From Scytonema hofmannii PCC 7110 (GTDB lineage Bacteria; Cyanobacteriota; Cyanobacteriia; Cyanobacteriales; Nostocaceae): a stretch of DNA of 64,000 bases. The translations under genes and the position numbers were made by a program. The stretch covers positions 4,181,436 through 4,245,435 of the forward strand of contig NZ_KQ976354.1 in the NCBI RefSeq assembly GCF_000346485.2. Reading direction: 5' to 3'. Shown here one piece after another: positions 45,370-54,591 of this stretch; the stretch's first letter is position 1; each line of letters opens with the position of its first letter. A model generated the notes under the pieces. The model worked only from the letters and a program-made list of their open reading frames with translations. It was not told the origin of the DNA and searched no databases.

Positions 45370-45728
45370 CCCACCCTTCCGCACCCTAAGTGTCACATAC
45401 GAAAAACCACCACAAAAATAGTACAAAAGAACTAACTTGAGAAGAGAGTTCAATCAAACAGTTGAGAAGTAATAGCATTAAGCTTTAAGAGTGATAGAGA
45501 GATATTCCCATTCTCAAGGGAATTGACTCCACTTGAGAATGGAGTCAGAAAAATAAAAGAAATAGAAAAATTGAAGTTTAGTAGAAGAAATGTAGAAGAA
45601 TTGAAACAGAATTAATTGGGAGAATTCTGTTGTGATGTTGAATATTGAAGAGATGAAAATACAGAACCTAGACCATTTAGGGATAGTGGCCGGAATAGTG
45701 GATGAAATAGGATTAGTAGAAATTAGTG
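45370..45728 (+). mobile_element. 5' relic of an IS1634-type element
   Basis: 45370-45391 (cccacccttccgcaccctaa) resembles the inverted end of the complete IS at 49080 (cccacattccgcacttcaaa). After ~265 bases of leader, a transposase start follows at 45635. Homology to the complete IS stops at ~45728, where an unrelated gcagatg repeat begins. The 3' part is missing. Confidence 0.65.
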
Positions 45729-45778
45729 AAGAAGGCAGATGGCAGATGGCAGATGGCAGAAGGGATGCAATATGGTAG
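45635..45778 (+). pseudogene. Transposase N-terminal fragment (DUF4277/IS1634-type)
   Basis: From ATG 45635 the frame reads MKIQNLDHLGIVAGIVDEIG then LVEI, matching residues 6-31 of the complete transposase at 49310 (IKNIDHLGIVAGLIDEIG). After this the reading frame enters ggcagat repeats and stops at 45778. It cannot encode a functional enzyme. Confidence 0.75.
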
Positions 45779-46731
45779 GGGCTTCAACCAACTACCAATT
45801 GCTCGCCACCAATATCGTTGCATTATGGTGGGGGACTTAAACCCTTGCTCCCTTCGGCCCTTGAGAAGTACAAGGGCATTTCCTTCTGCCCTCTGCCCTC
45901 GTACTTCTGCCTTTTGTTAAAGCCATAACAATTTCTCCTCGATCGCAGATATCAATAGTTGTATTATTAAGTTTATCTGTAGGTATTACACATTCATATT
46001 TTTTTGATTCCCCTAAAGTTGAAACTAATGATGAAGTAACGGAAATAGCGGAAATGGAAAGTAAGTGGTTTTGCGATCAAGTATTCAGATTTGGCGGAGA
46101 CGGTTTTCCTGCCGCAACTCAAAGTAGCTGCCGAACTACTGAATATTTTTGTAAAAACGTAAAAATATGGGATAAAAAATATGAATGTAAAAACATGGGA
46201 TGGGAATAAAAAAAACTTTGGTAAAATCTATGAGCATCGCCTATAACTACCTGAAATACAACCCCAACCTTACTTAGAGCGACTAACGTGAGCCTGTTTT
46301 GACACAAGCGTTGAGCCATAAGACACATTGTCAGTTTATACTACAACAAATGCCAGCGCAGAATATAGGCGTTTATGCGATGATATCAAACGTTAAGCAG
46401 AAATAACGATGTTAATTTAATTAAAATTAAAATATACTTTATACTCCACCTAACATACAGTCCAGTTAGCTTTTCTTTATTTTTTCCATCAGCATAATTA
46501 TAATCAATAGGAGATCCCCAATGGTTTGAAAAAATCGCAACACCTTACCTTTATGATAGACTCACAGAGATCGCTGCAATACTTGATGAGCATATTAATA
46601 ATAAAACAGACTATAGTATTCTTGGCCTGTTTGGCAAAATCACTTATTGTGATGTCATATATATAGCAGCTATAACTCTATTTTAATCCGTCCTTTTTTA
46701 CCACCTACTCGTACTCATTTGCCATTCTCTA
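45729..46731. other. 1-kb region of repeats and gene remnants
   Basis: It begins with a gcagatg tandem repeat (45732-45760). From 45865 to 46209 one plus-strand frame stays open for 114 codons without a usable start; it contains a hydrophobic stretch (ISIVVLLSLSVG) and a Cys-rich end (WFCDQVFRFGGDGFPA), suggesting a decayed membrane protein. A second start-less frame (46494-46686, QWFEKIATPYLYDRLTEIAA) may be another fragment. The rest is A+T-rich. The promoter of the ATPase gene should lie before 46732. Confidence 0.35.
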
Positions 46732-47958
46732 ATGCCTAGACAATCTATTCCCCGTATAGAATATCTCAGAGTCAAAAACTATCGAGCGCTGCGTGACCTA
46801 GAACTCAAAGGAATTACTCCCCTGACTGTATTCTTAGGTCCAAATGGCAGTGGTAAATCAACCATTTTTGATGTTTTTGCCTTTTTATCAGAATGTTTTA
46901 CAGTCGGCTTACGTAAAGCTTGGGACAAACGCGGACGCTTTAGAGAACTGCGGACACGGGGCGCTGATGGACCTATTGTAATTGAATTAAAATATCGTGA
47001 AAAGCTAGATTTACCTATCATCACTTATCATTTGGCTATCGAAGAAAGACCTAAAGGACCGTTAGTAGTAGAAGAATGGTTGCAGTGGAGAAGAAGTCAG
47101 ACTGGCAAACCTTTTAAATTTCTCGACTTTCAAGAAGGTGCAGGACGGGTTATTACAGGCGAAAAGCCAGACGAACAAGACGAAAGAGTATTTGAGGAAC
47201 TAAACTCCTCTGAACTGCTTGCTGTTAATACTTTGGGACAATTTTCTAAACATCCTCGTGTGAGTGCATTACGCAATTTTATTAGTGGCTGGTATCTTTC
47301 CTACTTAACAGCCGACAACGCCCGCAGTGTTCCAGAAGCAGGTCCACAGGAAAGATTATCACCCACAGGAGATAATTTACCTAATGTCATTCAATATCTC
47401 AAAGAACAACATCCTGAACGGTTACAACATATTCTTAATACTTTATCCTGTCGCGTTCCCCGCTTAGAAAGAGTAGATGCAGAAATGATGCAAGATGGGC
47501 GATTATTGCTGCAAATTAAAGATGCCCCTTTTCAGCAACCCATACTTGCTAAATTCGCATCAGATGGCACACTCAAAATGTTAGCATATCTAACCGTATT
47601 ATATGACCCAGACCCACCTCAACTTATTGGAATTGAAGAACCAGAAAATTACCTACACCCGCGTTTGTTGCCAGAATTAGCAGAAGAATGTCGCGCAGCT
47701 TCAGCTAACACTCAATTAATGGTAACAACTCATTCACCCTTCTTTACCGATGCTCTAAAACCAGAAGAACTGTGGGTATTGTACCGAGATGAACAAGGTT
47801 ATACACAAGCCAAACGCACTGCGGATATGCAGGGAATTAAAGAGTTTATGGAACAGGGAGCTAGTTTAGGTTCATTATGGATGGAAGACTATTTTGAAGT
47901 AGGTAATCCCTTAATTAATTCTGGTGGACCAAAGAAGAATATATCTCAAACAAAATAA
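46732..47958 (+). CDS. AAA/ABC-type ATPase (AAA_21, OLD/RecF-like)
   Basis: The 408-residue ATPase has a SMC/RecF-type head: [17 protein letters not shown], Walker [12 protein letters not shown] (~36-46), signature region [14 protein letters not shown], Walker [13 protein letters not shown] and the switch His in VTTHSPFF. There is no long coiled coil or fused nuclease. Seventeen bases downstream lies a DUF4276 gene. Such ATPase plus TOPRIM-like pairs recall split OLD and AbiL/PARIS-type phage-defence systems. Function by analogy only. Confidence 0.85.
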   Translation: MPRQSIPRIEYLRVKNYRALRDLELKGITPLTVFLGPNGSGKSTIFDVFAFLSECFTVGLRKAWDKRGRFRELRTRGADGPIVIELKYREKLDLPIITYHLAIEERPKGPLVVEEWLQWRRSQTGKPFKFLDFQEGAGRVITGEKPDEQDERVFEELNSSELLAVNTLGQFSKHPRVSALRNFISGWYLSYLTADNARSVPEAGPQERLSPTGDNLPNVIQYLKEQHPERLQHILNTLSCRVPRLERVDAEMMQDGRLLLQIKDAPFQQPILAKFASDGTLKMLAYLTVLYDPDPPQLIGIEEPENYLHPRLLPELAEECRAASANTQLMVTTHSPFFTDALKPEELWVLYRDEQGYTQAKRTADMQGIKEFMEQGASLGSLWMEDYFEVGNPLINSGGPKKNISQTK

Positions 47959-47975
47959 AGAAGGAGTTAACTAGC

Positions 47976-48587
47976 TTGCACATTGAGTTTTTAGTTGAAG
48001 AGCTATCTATGAAAGAAGCTCTCCAGAATTTAGTACCTAAAATATTGGGAGAAACCAACAGTTTTGATATTCATCCTTACCAAGGTAAATTCGATTTACT
48101 ATCCAAATTGCCTAAACGTTTAAAAGGTTACAAAGCTTGGTTACCAGATGATTACCGAATTGTAGTTTTGGTTGATGAAGACCGAGAAGATTGTAAAGCT
48201 TTGAAGGAAAAATTGGAAGGCATAGCTATTGATGTAGGCTTTAGCACTAAGAAATCTGTCGGTATAGGTCAGCAATTCCAAGTCCTTAATAGAATAGCAA
48301 TTGAAGAACTAGAAGCGTGGTTTTTTGGAGATATAGATGCTCTCATCAATGCTTATCCTGGAGTGTCATCCAATATAGAAAATCAGGCAAAATACCGCGA
48401 CCCAGACGCGATTACAGGTGGTACTTGGGAAGCTCTAGAAAAAGTGCTACAAAGAGCAGGATATCATAAAGGAGGTCTAGAAAAGAGAAGAGCAGCACGA
48501 GAAATATCGCTACATATGAATCCATCAAATAATCGCTCTAAAAGTTTTCAAATATTCTACGATGGCTTATTAAAAATAATAGCATGA
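47976..48587 (+). CDS. DUF4276 family protein, TOPRIM-like partner of the ATPase
   Basis: The start is TTG 47976 with a strong aaggag ribosome site (47960-47965); the product then begins HIEFLVEELSMKEAL, the expected DUF4276 N-terminus. The 203-residue protein has an acidic cluster VVLVDEDREDC, like the DxD of TOPRIM folds, and the early Glu in FLVEE. IAIEELEAWFFGDIDAL and KRRAAREISLHM follow. It may be the effector nuclease of a two-gene module; no experimental function is claimed. Confidence 0.8.
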   Translation: MHIEFLVEELSMKEALQNLVPKILGETNSFDIHPYQGKFDLLSKLPKRLKGYKAWLPDDYRIVVLVDEDREDCKALKEKLEGIAIDVGFSTKKSVGIGQQFQVLNRIAIEELEAWFFGDIDALINAYPGVSSNIENQAKYRDPDAITGGTWEALEKVLQRAGYHKGGLEKRRAAREISLHMNPSNNRSKSFQIFYDGLLKIIA

Positions 48588-49079
48588 GCAGGTTTAATGC
48601 ATCCAAATTTATCTGCTATCGCTCTGTAAACTCAATATTAGCGTAAATCCCTTGGGCAATTTGCTGACCCAGATGTAAGGTATTGCGTAGTGATGTTTAA
48701 CCTTTTGGATAGTATTCATGACACTCACCTCGAAGAAAATAGCAGAGCGATCGCATATATTATCAGTTTAGCCTTAAGTTCCAGACAGTCTTGGAGCAGT
48801 GGAGTACCGAGTGCGATCGCTTCTGGAGAAAGATATTGGGTGGTGAAGATTTGAGTCATATTAAGCTTTTAACCCAAGTACGGAATGCACGAGTCGTTGC
48901 TATTTCCCCTGCCAGCTAATGTTTTCAAGTAGGATTTTAGTTTCTGCTGGTGTTACGATTGTAACCATAGTGAAAGTCTTTCACCTAAATTGTTATCTTT
49001 CTTCTTTTTTTAACCTATAATACATATTATTAATTTATACTACAACAAAGTCTATTAAAAATTTGGCGTAAAATAGTAA
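48588..49079. other. Gap with degenerate gene fragments
   Basis: On the minus strand, 48971-48901 reads MVTIVTPAETKILLENISW and then stops, resembling a Uma2 N-terminus. Further short minus-strand frames (TQIFTTQYLSPEAIALGTPL, 48861-48730) are also cut. These are probably remnants of degraded accessory genes. Two HIP1 sites occur (near 48749 and 48815). Confidence 0.4.
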
Positions 49080-51166
49080 CCCACATTCCGCACTTCAAAA
49101 TGTAGTACAGAGAGTCACATAATTCTTCTCAGATGCAGGTAAATAAAAGTACACGAATTTTTTCAGTAGTTCGGCATTGAGTTGGCATGAAGAAATAAAG
49201 CAAAAGCAAAGTAGAAAATTGATTTCCAGCTTTTGATAAAACTAAATATACATTGATTAATTTCAAATGGGACAATCAGAAAAACTCAAAAATCTTTGAT
49301 AGGTAAAAAATGTTCCCAATCTCAGATGCGAAAATTAAGAATATCGACCACTTAGGAATAGTAGCTGGGCTGATTGACGAAATAGGAATAGTTGAAATAA
49401 TAAATTCTAAATTAGGAATAGACACCCGAGAGAAGATTTCAGCGGGAATATTGGTGAAAGCAATTTTAATCAATGGATTAGGATTTGTATCAAGACCTTT
49501 ATATTTATTTAGCCAGTTTTTTGAAGATAAAGGAATCGAAATATTATTGGGTTCAGAGGTAAAAAAAGATTATATGAATGACGATAAACTGGGAAGAGTC
49601 ATGGATAAATTATATAAATATGGATTGAATAATCTGTTTATAGAAATTGGATTATCAGTGATTAAAAAATTTCAGATAAATACAAAATATTCACATCTGG
49701 ATGCGACATCATTTCATCTACATGGAGAATATAAAAGTGGAGAAAATCAGGAAAAAGAAGAAGTAAGCAGAGAAAGACCAATAATTGTAACCAAAGGATA
49801 TTCTCGTGACCATAGACCAGATTTGAAACAATGTATTTTAGATTTAATTACGAGTAGTGATGGAGATATACCATTATTAATGAGAGCGGGAGATGGTAAT
49901 GAAGCGGATAAAGCCGTATTTGGAAAAATTTTAGTAGAGTTTAAAAAGCAAATAGATTTTGAAAGTATTATGGTCTGCGATAGCGCATTATATAGTCAAG
50001 AAAATCTCCAATTAATTGAACATCTAAAATGGATAAGTAGAGTACCGATGACAATTAAAAAAGCACAGGGATTAGTGAAGTTTGTAGAAATAGAAGAGAT
50101 AAGTCCAGAAGAAAGAGATAAAAGAGCAGCCCTAAACTTAGAAGGATATAAATGGAAAGAAGAAATAGTAAATTATGGTGGAATTAAACAAATATGGCTA
50201 ATAGTAGAAAGTCAAAACAGAAAAATTAGTGATTTAGAAAAGCTAGAGAAAAAGCTAAAAAAAGAAAAAGAAAAAGTTGAAAAGCAGTTGAAAGCATTCA
50301 AAAAAGAAGATTTTGAAACACCGGAGCAAGCCAGATACAGACTAAAAGCCATTAATAAGAAATTGAAACTATTTGAAATTAAAGATGTTCAAATTTTTGA
50401 AAGTCAATCAAAAGAGAATCAGACTATTTATAAAATATCAGGAGTCATTCATGAAAAAATAGAAGAGATAGAAATCCAAAGAAAAGAAGCAGGAAGGTTT
50501 ATTTTAGCAACTAATTTAGTAGACGAGAATAAGTTAGAGCCAGAAGAAATTCTGAGAAATTATAAAAATCAACAATCATGTGAACGAGGATTTAGATTTC
50601 TGAAAGACCCATTATTTTTTGTTGATAGTTTTTTTGTAGAAAATCCTGAAAGAATAGAGACGATGTTATTTTTAATGTCTCTGTGTTTATTAGTTTATAA
50701 TCTCGGTCAAAGGCAACTAAGAAACAGCTTAAAAAGAGTCAAGATGGGAATCAAAAATCAATTAGGAAAATTAACTTTTAGTCCTACATTAAGGTGGGTA
50801 TTTCAATGTTTTCAAGGAATTCATATTTTAATTTTAAACGGTGTTAGTCAAATAGTTAATTTAACAGAAGAGCGTCATTTTATTTTGAATAATCTGCCAT
50901 CATCTTGTCAAAAATATTATTTGCTTTCTTAATTTAAGCAGTATATGGAGAGTGAATAAAAATTTCTCAGTTTCCGAGGAAATCATAATTATTCCTCCAA
51001 TTTTTAGTGCTTAAATAACCTGTTTTATCAGTTAAATATTTGATAATTGATAATTTTTCTTTATGCCACGGATTGGTTCAATATTCTTTTCTTAATTATC
51101 CTAATTGTTTGACTTTTACGTTGATTGTAGTTTTTTTGTACTTCAATTTGAAGTGCGGAATGTGGG
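49080..51166 (+). mobile_element. Complete IS1634-type insertion sequence
   Basis: Terminal inverted repeats cccacattccgcacttcaaa occur at 49080-49099 and, inverted, at 51147-51166. A direct gtaac at 49076-49080 and 51169-51173 could be the 5-bp target duplication; boundaries are then uncertain by about 3 bases. One transposase gene fills the element, with A+T-rich flanks of ~230 and ~210 bases. It separates the ATPase/DUF4276 pair from the aldo/keto reductase. Confidence 0.85.
49310..50932 (+). CDS. IS1634 family transposase (DUF4277 N-terminal domain)
   Basis: A 540-residue DDE transposase. The N-terminal DUF4277-like segment (IDHLGIVAGLIDEIGIVEII) is followed by the catalytic core: first Asp in HLDATSFHLHG, second in MVCDSALYS, and the Glu in the YxxxxxxERGFRFLKDP segment (QSCERGFRF). 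A Lys-rich coiled insert (LEKKLKKEKEKVEKQLKAF) lies between the second Asp and the Glu. The frame is intact and the codon use is A+T-rich compared with neighbours, fitting recent arrival. Confidence 0.92.
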   Translation: MFPISDAKIKNIDHLGIVAGLIDEIGIVEIINSKLGIDTREKISAGILVKAILINGLGFVSRPLYLFSQFFEDKGIEILLGSEVKKDYMNDDKLGRVMDKLYKYGLNNLFIEIGLSVIKKFQINTKYSHLDATSFHLHGEYKSGENQEKEEVSRERPIIVTKGYSRDHRPDLKQCILDLITSSDGDIPLLMRAGDGNEADKAVFGKILVEFKKQIDFESIMVCDSALYSQENLQLIEHLKWISRVPMTIKKAQGLVKFVEIEEISPEERDKRAALNLEGYKWKEEIVNYGGIKQIWLIVESQNRKISDLEKLEKKLKKEKEKVEKQLKAFKKEDFETPEQARYRLKAINKKLKLFEIKDVQIFESQSKENQTIYKISGVIHEKIEEIEIQRKEAGRFILATNLVDENKLEPEEILRNYKNQQSCERGFRFLKDPLFFVDSFFVENPERIETMLFLMSLCLLVYNLGQRQLRNSLKRVKMGIKNQLGKLTFSPTLRWVFQCFQGIHILILNGVSQIVNLTEERHFILNNLPSSCQKYYLLS

Positions 51167-51207
51167 GTGTAACAGCAATGTATCTATCACCTTAGGAGAA
51201 ATCAGAC

Positions 51208-52194
51208 GTGAAAACACGAAGACTTGGAACACAAGGATTAGAAGTCTCAGATATCGGACTCGGCTGCATGGGTATGAGTTGGGCATATGGTAGTAGAGAT
51301 GAAGCTGAGTCAATTCAAACAATTCACCGAGCTATTGAGCTAGGCATTAACTTTTTGGACACCGCCGAGGTTTATGGCCCGTTCACTAACGAACAATTAA
51401 TAGGTCGGGCTATCAAAGACCGTAGAGAGCAAGTTATCATTGCTACTAAGTTTGGCTTTAAGATTGATGAAAGCGGTAATATCACTGGTGTAGACAGCAC
51501 ACCAGAAAATGTTCGGCGCGTCTGTGATGCTTCTTTACAAAGGTTGGGAGTTGACCACATTGACTTGTTCTACCAACACCGGGTGGATAAGACAGTGCCA
51601 ATTGAAGAAACCGTTGGTGCAATGGCAGAGTTGGTGGAGCAAGGTAAAGTTCGCTACTTAGGACTATCAGAGGCAAGCTCAGAAACTATCCGTCGCGCTC
51701 ATGCAGTCCACCCTATTAGTGCATTACAATCCGAGTACTCTCTTTGGGAACGGAACCCAGAAAAACAAGTTCTGCCAACTGTAAGAGTCTTGGGAATTGG
51801 TTTTGTTCCCTATAGTCCACTCGGACGAGGCTTTCTTACAGGGCAGGTCAAACGGGCGGAAGAGTTTGCTGAAGATGACTATCGGCGGAACGATCCCCGT
51901 TTCCAAGGTGAGAATTTTGAAACCAACATGAGAATTGTCGATCGCGTTAACCAGATTGCCCAATCCAAGGAGGCGACACCCGGACAAATTGCATTAGCTT
52001 GATTGTTGCACCAAGGCGATGATATTGTACCTATCCCTGGTACGAAACGCAAGGCATACGTTGAGGAGAATGCCGCAGCCGCTGAGATTAGCTTGAGTGC
52101 TGAGGAATTGGCACAACTGGATCGAGTTGCGCCTGTGGGAGAAACAGCAGGCGATCGCTACGCTCCACAAATGATGAGCCTTCTTGACCGATAA
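51208..52194 (+). pseudogene. Aldo/keto reductase with in-frame TGA
   Basis: The frame starts at GTG 51208 with aggag at 51194-51198. It shows [20 protein letters not shown], the catalytic Asp/Tyr in [11 protein letters not shown] and [12 protein letters not shown]. At 52000-52002 a TGA replaces what should be Trp in ALAWLLHQG; the same frame then continues LLHQGDDIVPIPGTKRKAYV to 52194. The unbroken protein would have 328 residues. TGG to TGA is a single change. The IS right end lies only 41 bases upstream. Without readthrough the product lacks the C-terminal cofactor loop. Confidence 0.85.
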
Positions 52195-52224
52195 CTACGA
52201 TTGCTTATGAAAATCCCTACTCCC

Positions 52225-52252
52225 GTACAGACGCGCCATGGGGCGTCTCTAC
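52225..52252. repeat. Palindromic repeat (gacgcgccatggggcgtc type)
   Basis: gtacagacgcgccatggggc with gtctctac forms a palindrome. A related sequence (tagacgtgtcatgacgcgtc) lies at 31101-31126 upstream of the SRPBCC gene. It is followed by ctccctactcccc repeat. Confidence 0.55.
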
Positions 52253-52284
52253 AACTCCCTACTCCCCATTTTCTTACTGGTGTT

Positions 52285-52368
52285 GCAGGTGCGATCGCCA
52301 ATGCCATATATCATGCAACAGGGAAGCGTATCCGCGACTTGCCAATTACCCCAGATAAGCTGCTATAG
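52285..52368 (+). pseudogene. 3' remnant of a Mo-hydroxylase large-subunit gene
   Basis: The frame reads AGAIANAIYHATGKRIRDLP and then ITPDKLL before TAG. It matches the C-terminus of the Moco subunit at 40855 (AIANAIYNATGVRLRELPMT). No upstream part remains. With the xdhC gene 900 bases downstream, it shows that another molybdenum hydroxylase once stood here. Confidence 0.7.
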
Positions 52369-52379
52369 GAGCAACTCAC

Positions 52380-53162
52380 ATGAATGGGTCTACACATGAT
52401 GCTGTGACAAATGAGGAGCATCGTCGCCTAGTAAGCTACGAAGCACCTGTCAGCGTACCGCGCATAAGCACTCAACTGATTATCTCAGCTGGTGAGCCTG
52501 AAAACGAAGCGATGCGGTGCTTGCTGCTTGAGCCTCCCACCGATCCAAGCCAGATGCGTGGGTTGCGGTTCGTTATCTTAGCAACAGATGGCGTCGAAGA
52601 ACTCGAACTCACCGTGCCTTATAAATTTATTGCAGAACGCGGCGGGACTGTACATCTAGTTTCTCCTCGCTTTGAGATGCCACCTGCAAAGTTTGGCGTA
52701 CAGTATCCTCAGATGCGGGCTACACACATTATGACAGTGCGCTGGATGGAGAATGCTGGTTGGTTTCCAATTGACCGATTCCTCGACGAAGTCAAGGTTT
52801 CTGACTATGATGTGCTGATTATACCGGGTGGTACGTGGAATCCCGACGCCCTACGCTCAACACCTACAGCAGTCAATTTCGTCAAGGACTTCTACCAGAG
52901 TGGCAAAGTAACCGCCTCGATCTGTCATGGTCCATGGGTGTTTGTCAGCGCGGGAATTTTGCAGGGTAAGCAGGCGACAGCGAACTGGCCTATTCACGAC
53001 GATTTAAGGAATGCAGGTGCAATTGTGATTGATGAACCAGTTGTGGTTGATGGTAACTTAATTACCAGTCGCCACCCAATTGACTTGCCACCCTTTATGG
53101 AAGCAATTGCTGTGGCGGTAAAAAAAGCTACTGGTGCAGCACAACACAGTTTCACCTCTTGA
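52380..53162 (+). CDS. DJ-1/PfpI family protein
   Basis: The 260-residue protein has a ~60-residue N-terminal extension and then a DJ-1/PfpI domain: LRFVILATDGVEELELTVPY, DYDVLIIPGGTWNP, and the nucleophile elbow SICHGPWVFVS with Cys182. Late motifs VIDEPVVVDGNLITSRHP match the domain in the 31207 gene. ATG 52380 lies 12 bases after the remnant stop. Likely a glyoxalase III/chaperone-type or amidotransferase-like activity; the exact role is unknown. Confidence 0.85.
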   Translation: MNGSTHDAVTNEEHRRLVSYEAPVSVPRISTQLIISAGEPENEAMRCLLLEPPTDPSQMRGLRFVILATDGVEELELTVPYKFIAERGGTVHLVSPRFEMPPAKFGVQYPQMRATHIMTVRWMENAGWFPIDRFLDEVKVSDYDVLIIPGGTWNPDALRSTPTAVNFVKDFYQSGKVTASICHGPWVFVSAGILQGKQATANWPIHDDLRNAGAIVIDEPVVVDGNLITSRHPIDLPPFMEAIAVAVKKATGAAQHSFTS

Positions 53163-53171
53163 GCAGGTTCA

Positions 53172-53202
53172 GATCCCCGATTTCTTCAAGAAGTCGGGGA
53201 CC
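53172..53202. repeat. Perfect-type hairpin between DJ-1 and xdhC genes
   Basis: gatccccgatttcttcaa pairs with agaagtcggggac on the other arm, with one G-T mismatch. It lies 10 bases after the DJ-1 stop and could terminate it or stabilise the transcript; no U tract is seen. It resembles a dispersed cyanobacterial palindrome. Confidence 0.55.
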
Positions 53203-53233
53203 TTACAGCCCATATGTATCAACATTAAAGTAA

Positions 53234-54409
53234 ATGAAAGAACTTCAAAATATTATTAAAACCTTCGAGCAATGCAAGCTAACTGGTCAACGTACTGCGA
53301 TCGCTACTGTTGTTAAAACTAGTGGCTCAGTATATCGCAGACCGGGGGCACGGATGTTGCTTACGGAGGACGGTCAAATGATTGGTGCTATAAGTGGTGG
53401 CTGTTTGGAGAGCAATGTCTTTGAACGATCGCAACCGTTAATGTTTTACTCAAGCGAGCCGCTAGTTGTGCAATATGATACTACATCTAGCGAGGATATT
53501 GTTTGGGGCTTTGGTCTTGGCTGTAACGGAGTTGTCAATGTATTGATTGAATCTCTGTTTGATGCCTCTGCTAGCAATCAGCTTGAGTTTATCGCTGAGT
53601 GTTTTCTTCAAAATCAATCGGGAGCGATGGCAACTATCTTTCATGTTAAGGGAGAAACCCAAGTAAAAGTTGCCTCTCGGCTGTTCTTAAAACAAGATGG
53701 TGCTGTAGCTACCAATATTAAAGACCGTGAGTTGACTCAAAAGGTGTTGCAAGATGCTCAACAGGTTCTCAAAAACGGGCGATCGCGTGTAGAATCATAT
53801 TCACTCGTCAACGGATGCGTTGAAGTCCTTCTAGAATTGATTCAACCACCCCTCCCCTTGCTATTATTTGGAGCGGGTCACGATGCCATTCCGGTTGTTG
53901 ATTGTGCCAAACAACTTGGTTGGCACGTTACAGTTATTGATAATCGACCAGGTTACACAACTCGCGATCGCTTTCCAAATGCAGATCGTATCATCTTTTG
54001 CGATCCAGAAAACCTTGAAGCACACCTGAGTTTCAATTCACGCATGGCTGCTGTAGTGATGACCCATAAATATCTCCAGGATTTAGAATTGTTAAGAACT
54101 TTACTGTTGTCTCCCCTACAGTACATTGGTCTGTTAGGACCGAAAACTCGACGCGAACGATTGCTTCAAGACTTACAAGCCTCTGAATTCATTCCTACAC
54201 CGAACCAATTGCATCGCCTCTATGGTCCAGTTGGTCTCGACATTGGTGCTAATACTCCAGAAGAAATTGCTCTTTCAATTGTGACAGAAATTCAAGCTGT
54301 TGTTGCTCATCGGGGTGGTAGTTCACTTAGAGAACGCAACAGACCCATTCATTCTCAGCACGATGAACTTTTGTCTTTAGTGCCGTACCAGCTTACAGCA
54401 AGTTCATAA
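53234..54409 (+). CDS. xdhC: XdhC/CoxI family Moco-insertion protein
   Basis: The 391-residue protein has the N-terminal XdhC domain (TAIATVVKTSGSVYRRPGAR, then ISGGCLESNVFE) and a C-terminal Rossmann domain (LLLFGAGHDAIPVVDCAKQL to YIGLLGPKTRRERLL). XdhC chaperones sulfurated molybdenum cofactor into xanthine dehydrogenase-family enzymes. It may serve the PaoABC-type enzyme 9 kb upstream. Its last ~15 codons overlap an antisense HxlR remnant, so its C-terminal tail (LVPYQLTASS) may be non-native. Confidence 0.9.
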   Translation: MKELQNIIKTFEQCKLTGQRTAIATVVKTSGSVYRRPGARMLLTEDGQMIGAISGGCLESNVFERSQPLMFYSSEPLVVQYDTTSSEDIVWGFGLGCNGVVNVLIESLFDASASNQLEFIAECFLQNQSGAMATIFHVKGETQVKVASRLFLKQDGAVATNIKDRELTQKVLQDAQQVLKNGRSRVESYSLVNGCVEVLLELIQPPLPLLLFGAGHDAIPVVDCAKQLGWHVTVIDNRPGYTTRDRFPNADRIIFCDPENLEAHLSFNSRMAAVVMTHKYLQDLELLRTLLLSPLQYIGLLGPKTRRERLLQDLQASEFIPTPNQLHRLYGPVGLDIGANTPEEIALSIVTEIQAVVAHRGGSSLRERNRPIHSQHDELLSLVPYQLTASS

Positions 54410-54525
54410 AGGTGATCGAGTGCCTGAGACAACTTTTTGCCACGTTCAGTCAGACTGTAGGTAACTTGTGGTGGAATCGTGGGTTCATAGTGGCGGTGAA
54501 TCATCTCAATGTTAGGCAGATCGTG
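54355..54525 (-). pseudogene. C-terminal remnant of an HxlR-type regulator
   Basis: The minus frame reads LPNIEMIHRHYEPTIPPQVT, then YSLTERGKKLSQALDHLYEL and AVSW, the wing and last helices of HxlR winged-helix regulators. It begins after an in-frame stop and has no recognition helix or start. It overlaps the 3' end of xdhC on the other strand. Such regulators often control redox genes like the neighbours. Confidence 0.6.
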
Positions 54526-54591
54526 TTAGGGAGGCAAAGGTAGTAGTCAAACCTTTACTTGTTCTCGCTAATCAAAATTCACTTTGAAACG

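Noticed and set aside
52000-52002. TGA in the aldo/keto reductase as programmed recoding or selenocysteine
   Set aside because: The residue expected is Trp, not Cys, and the context shows no recoding structure; a simple nonsense change is more likely.
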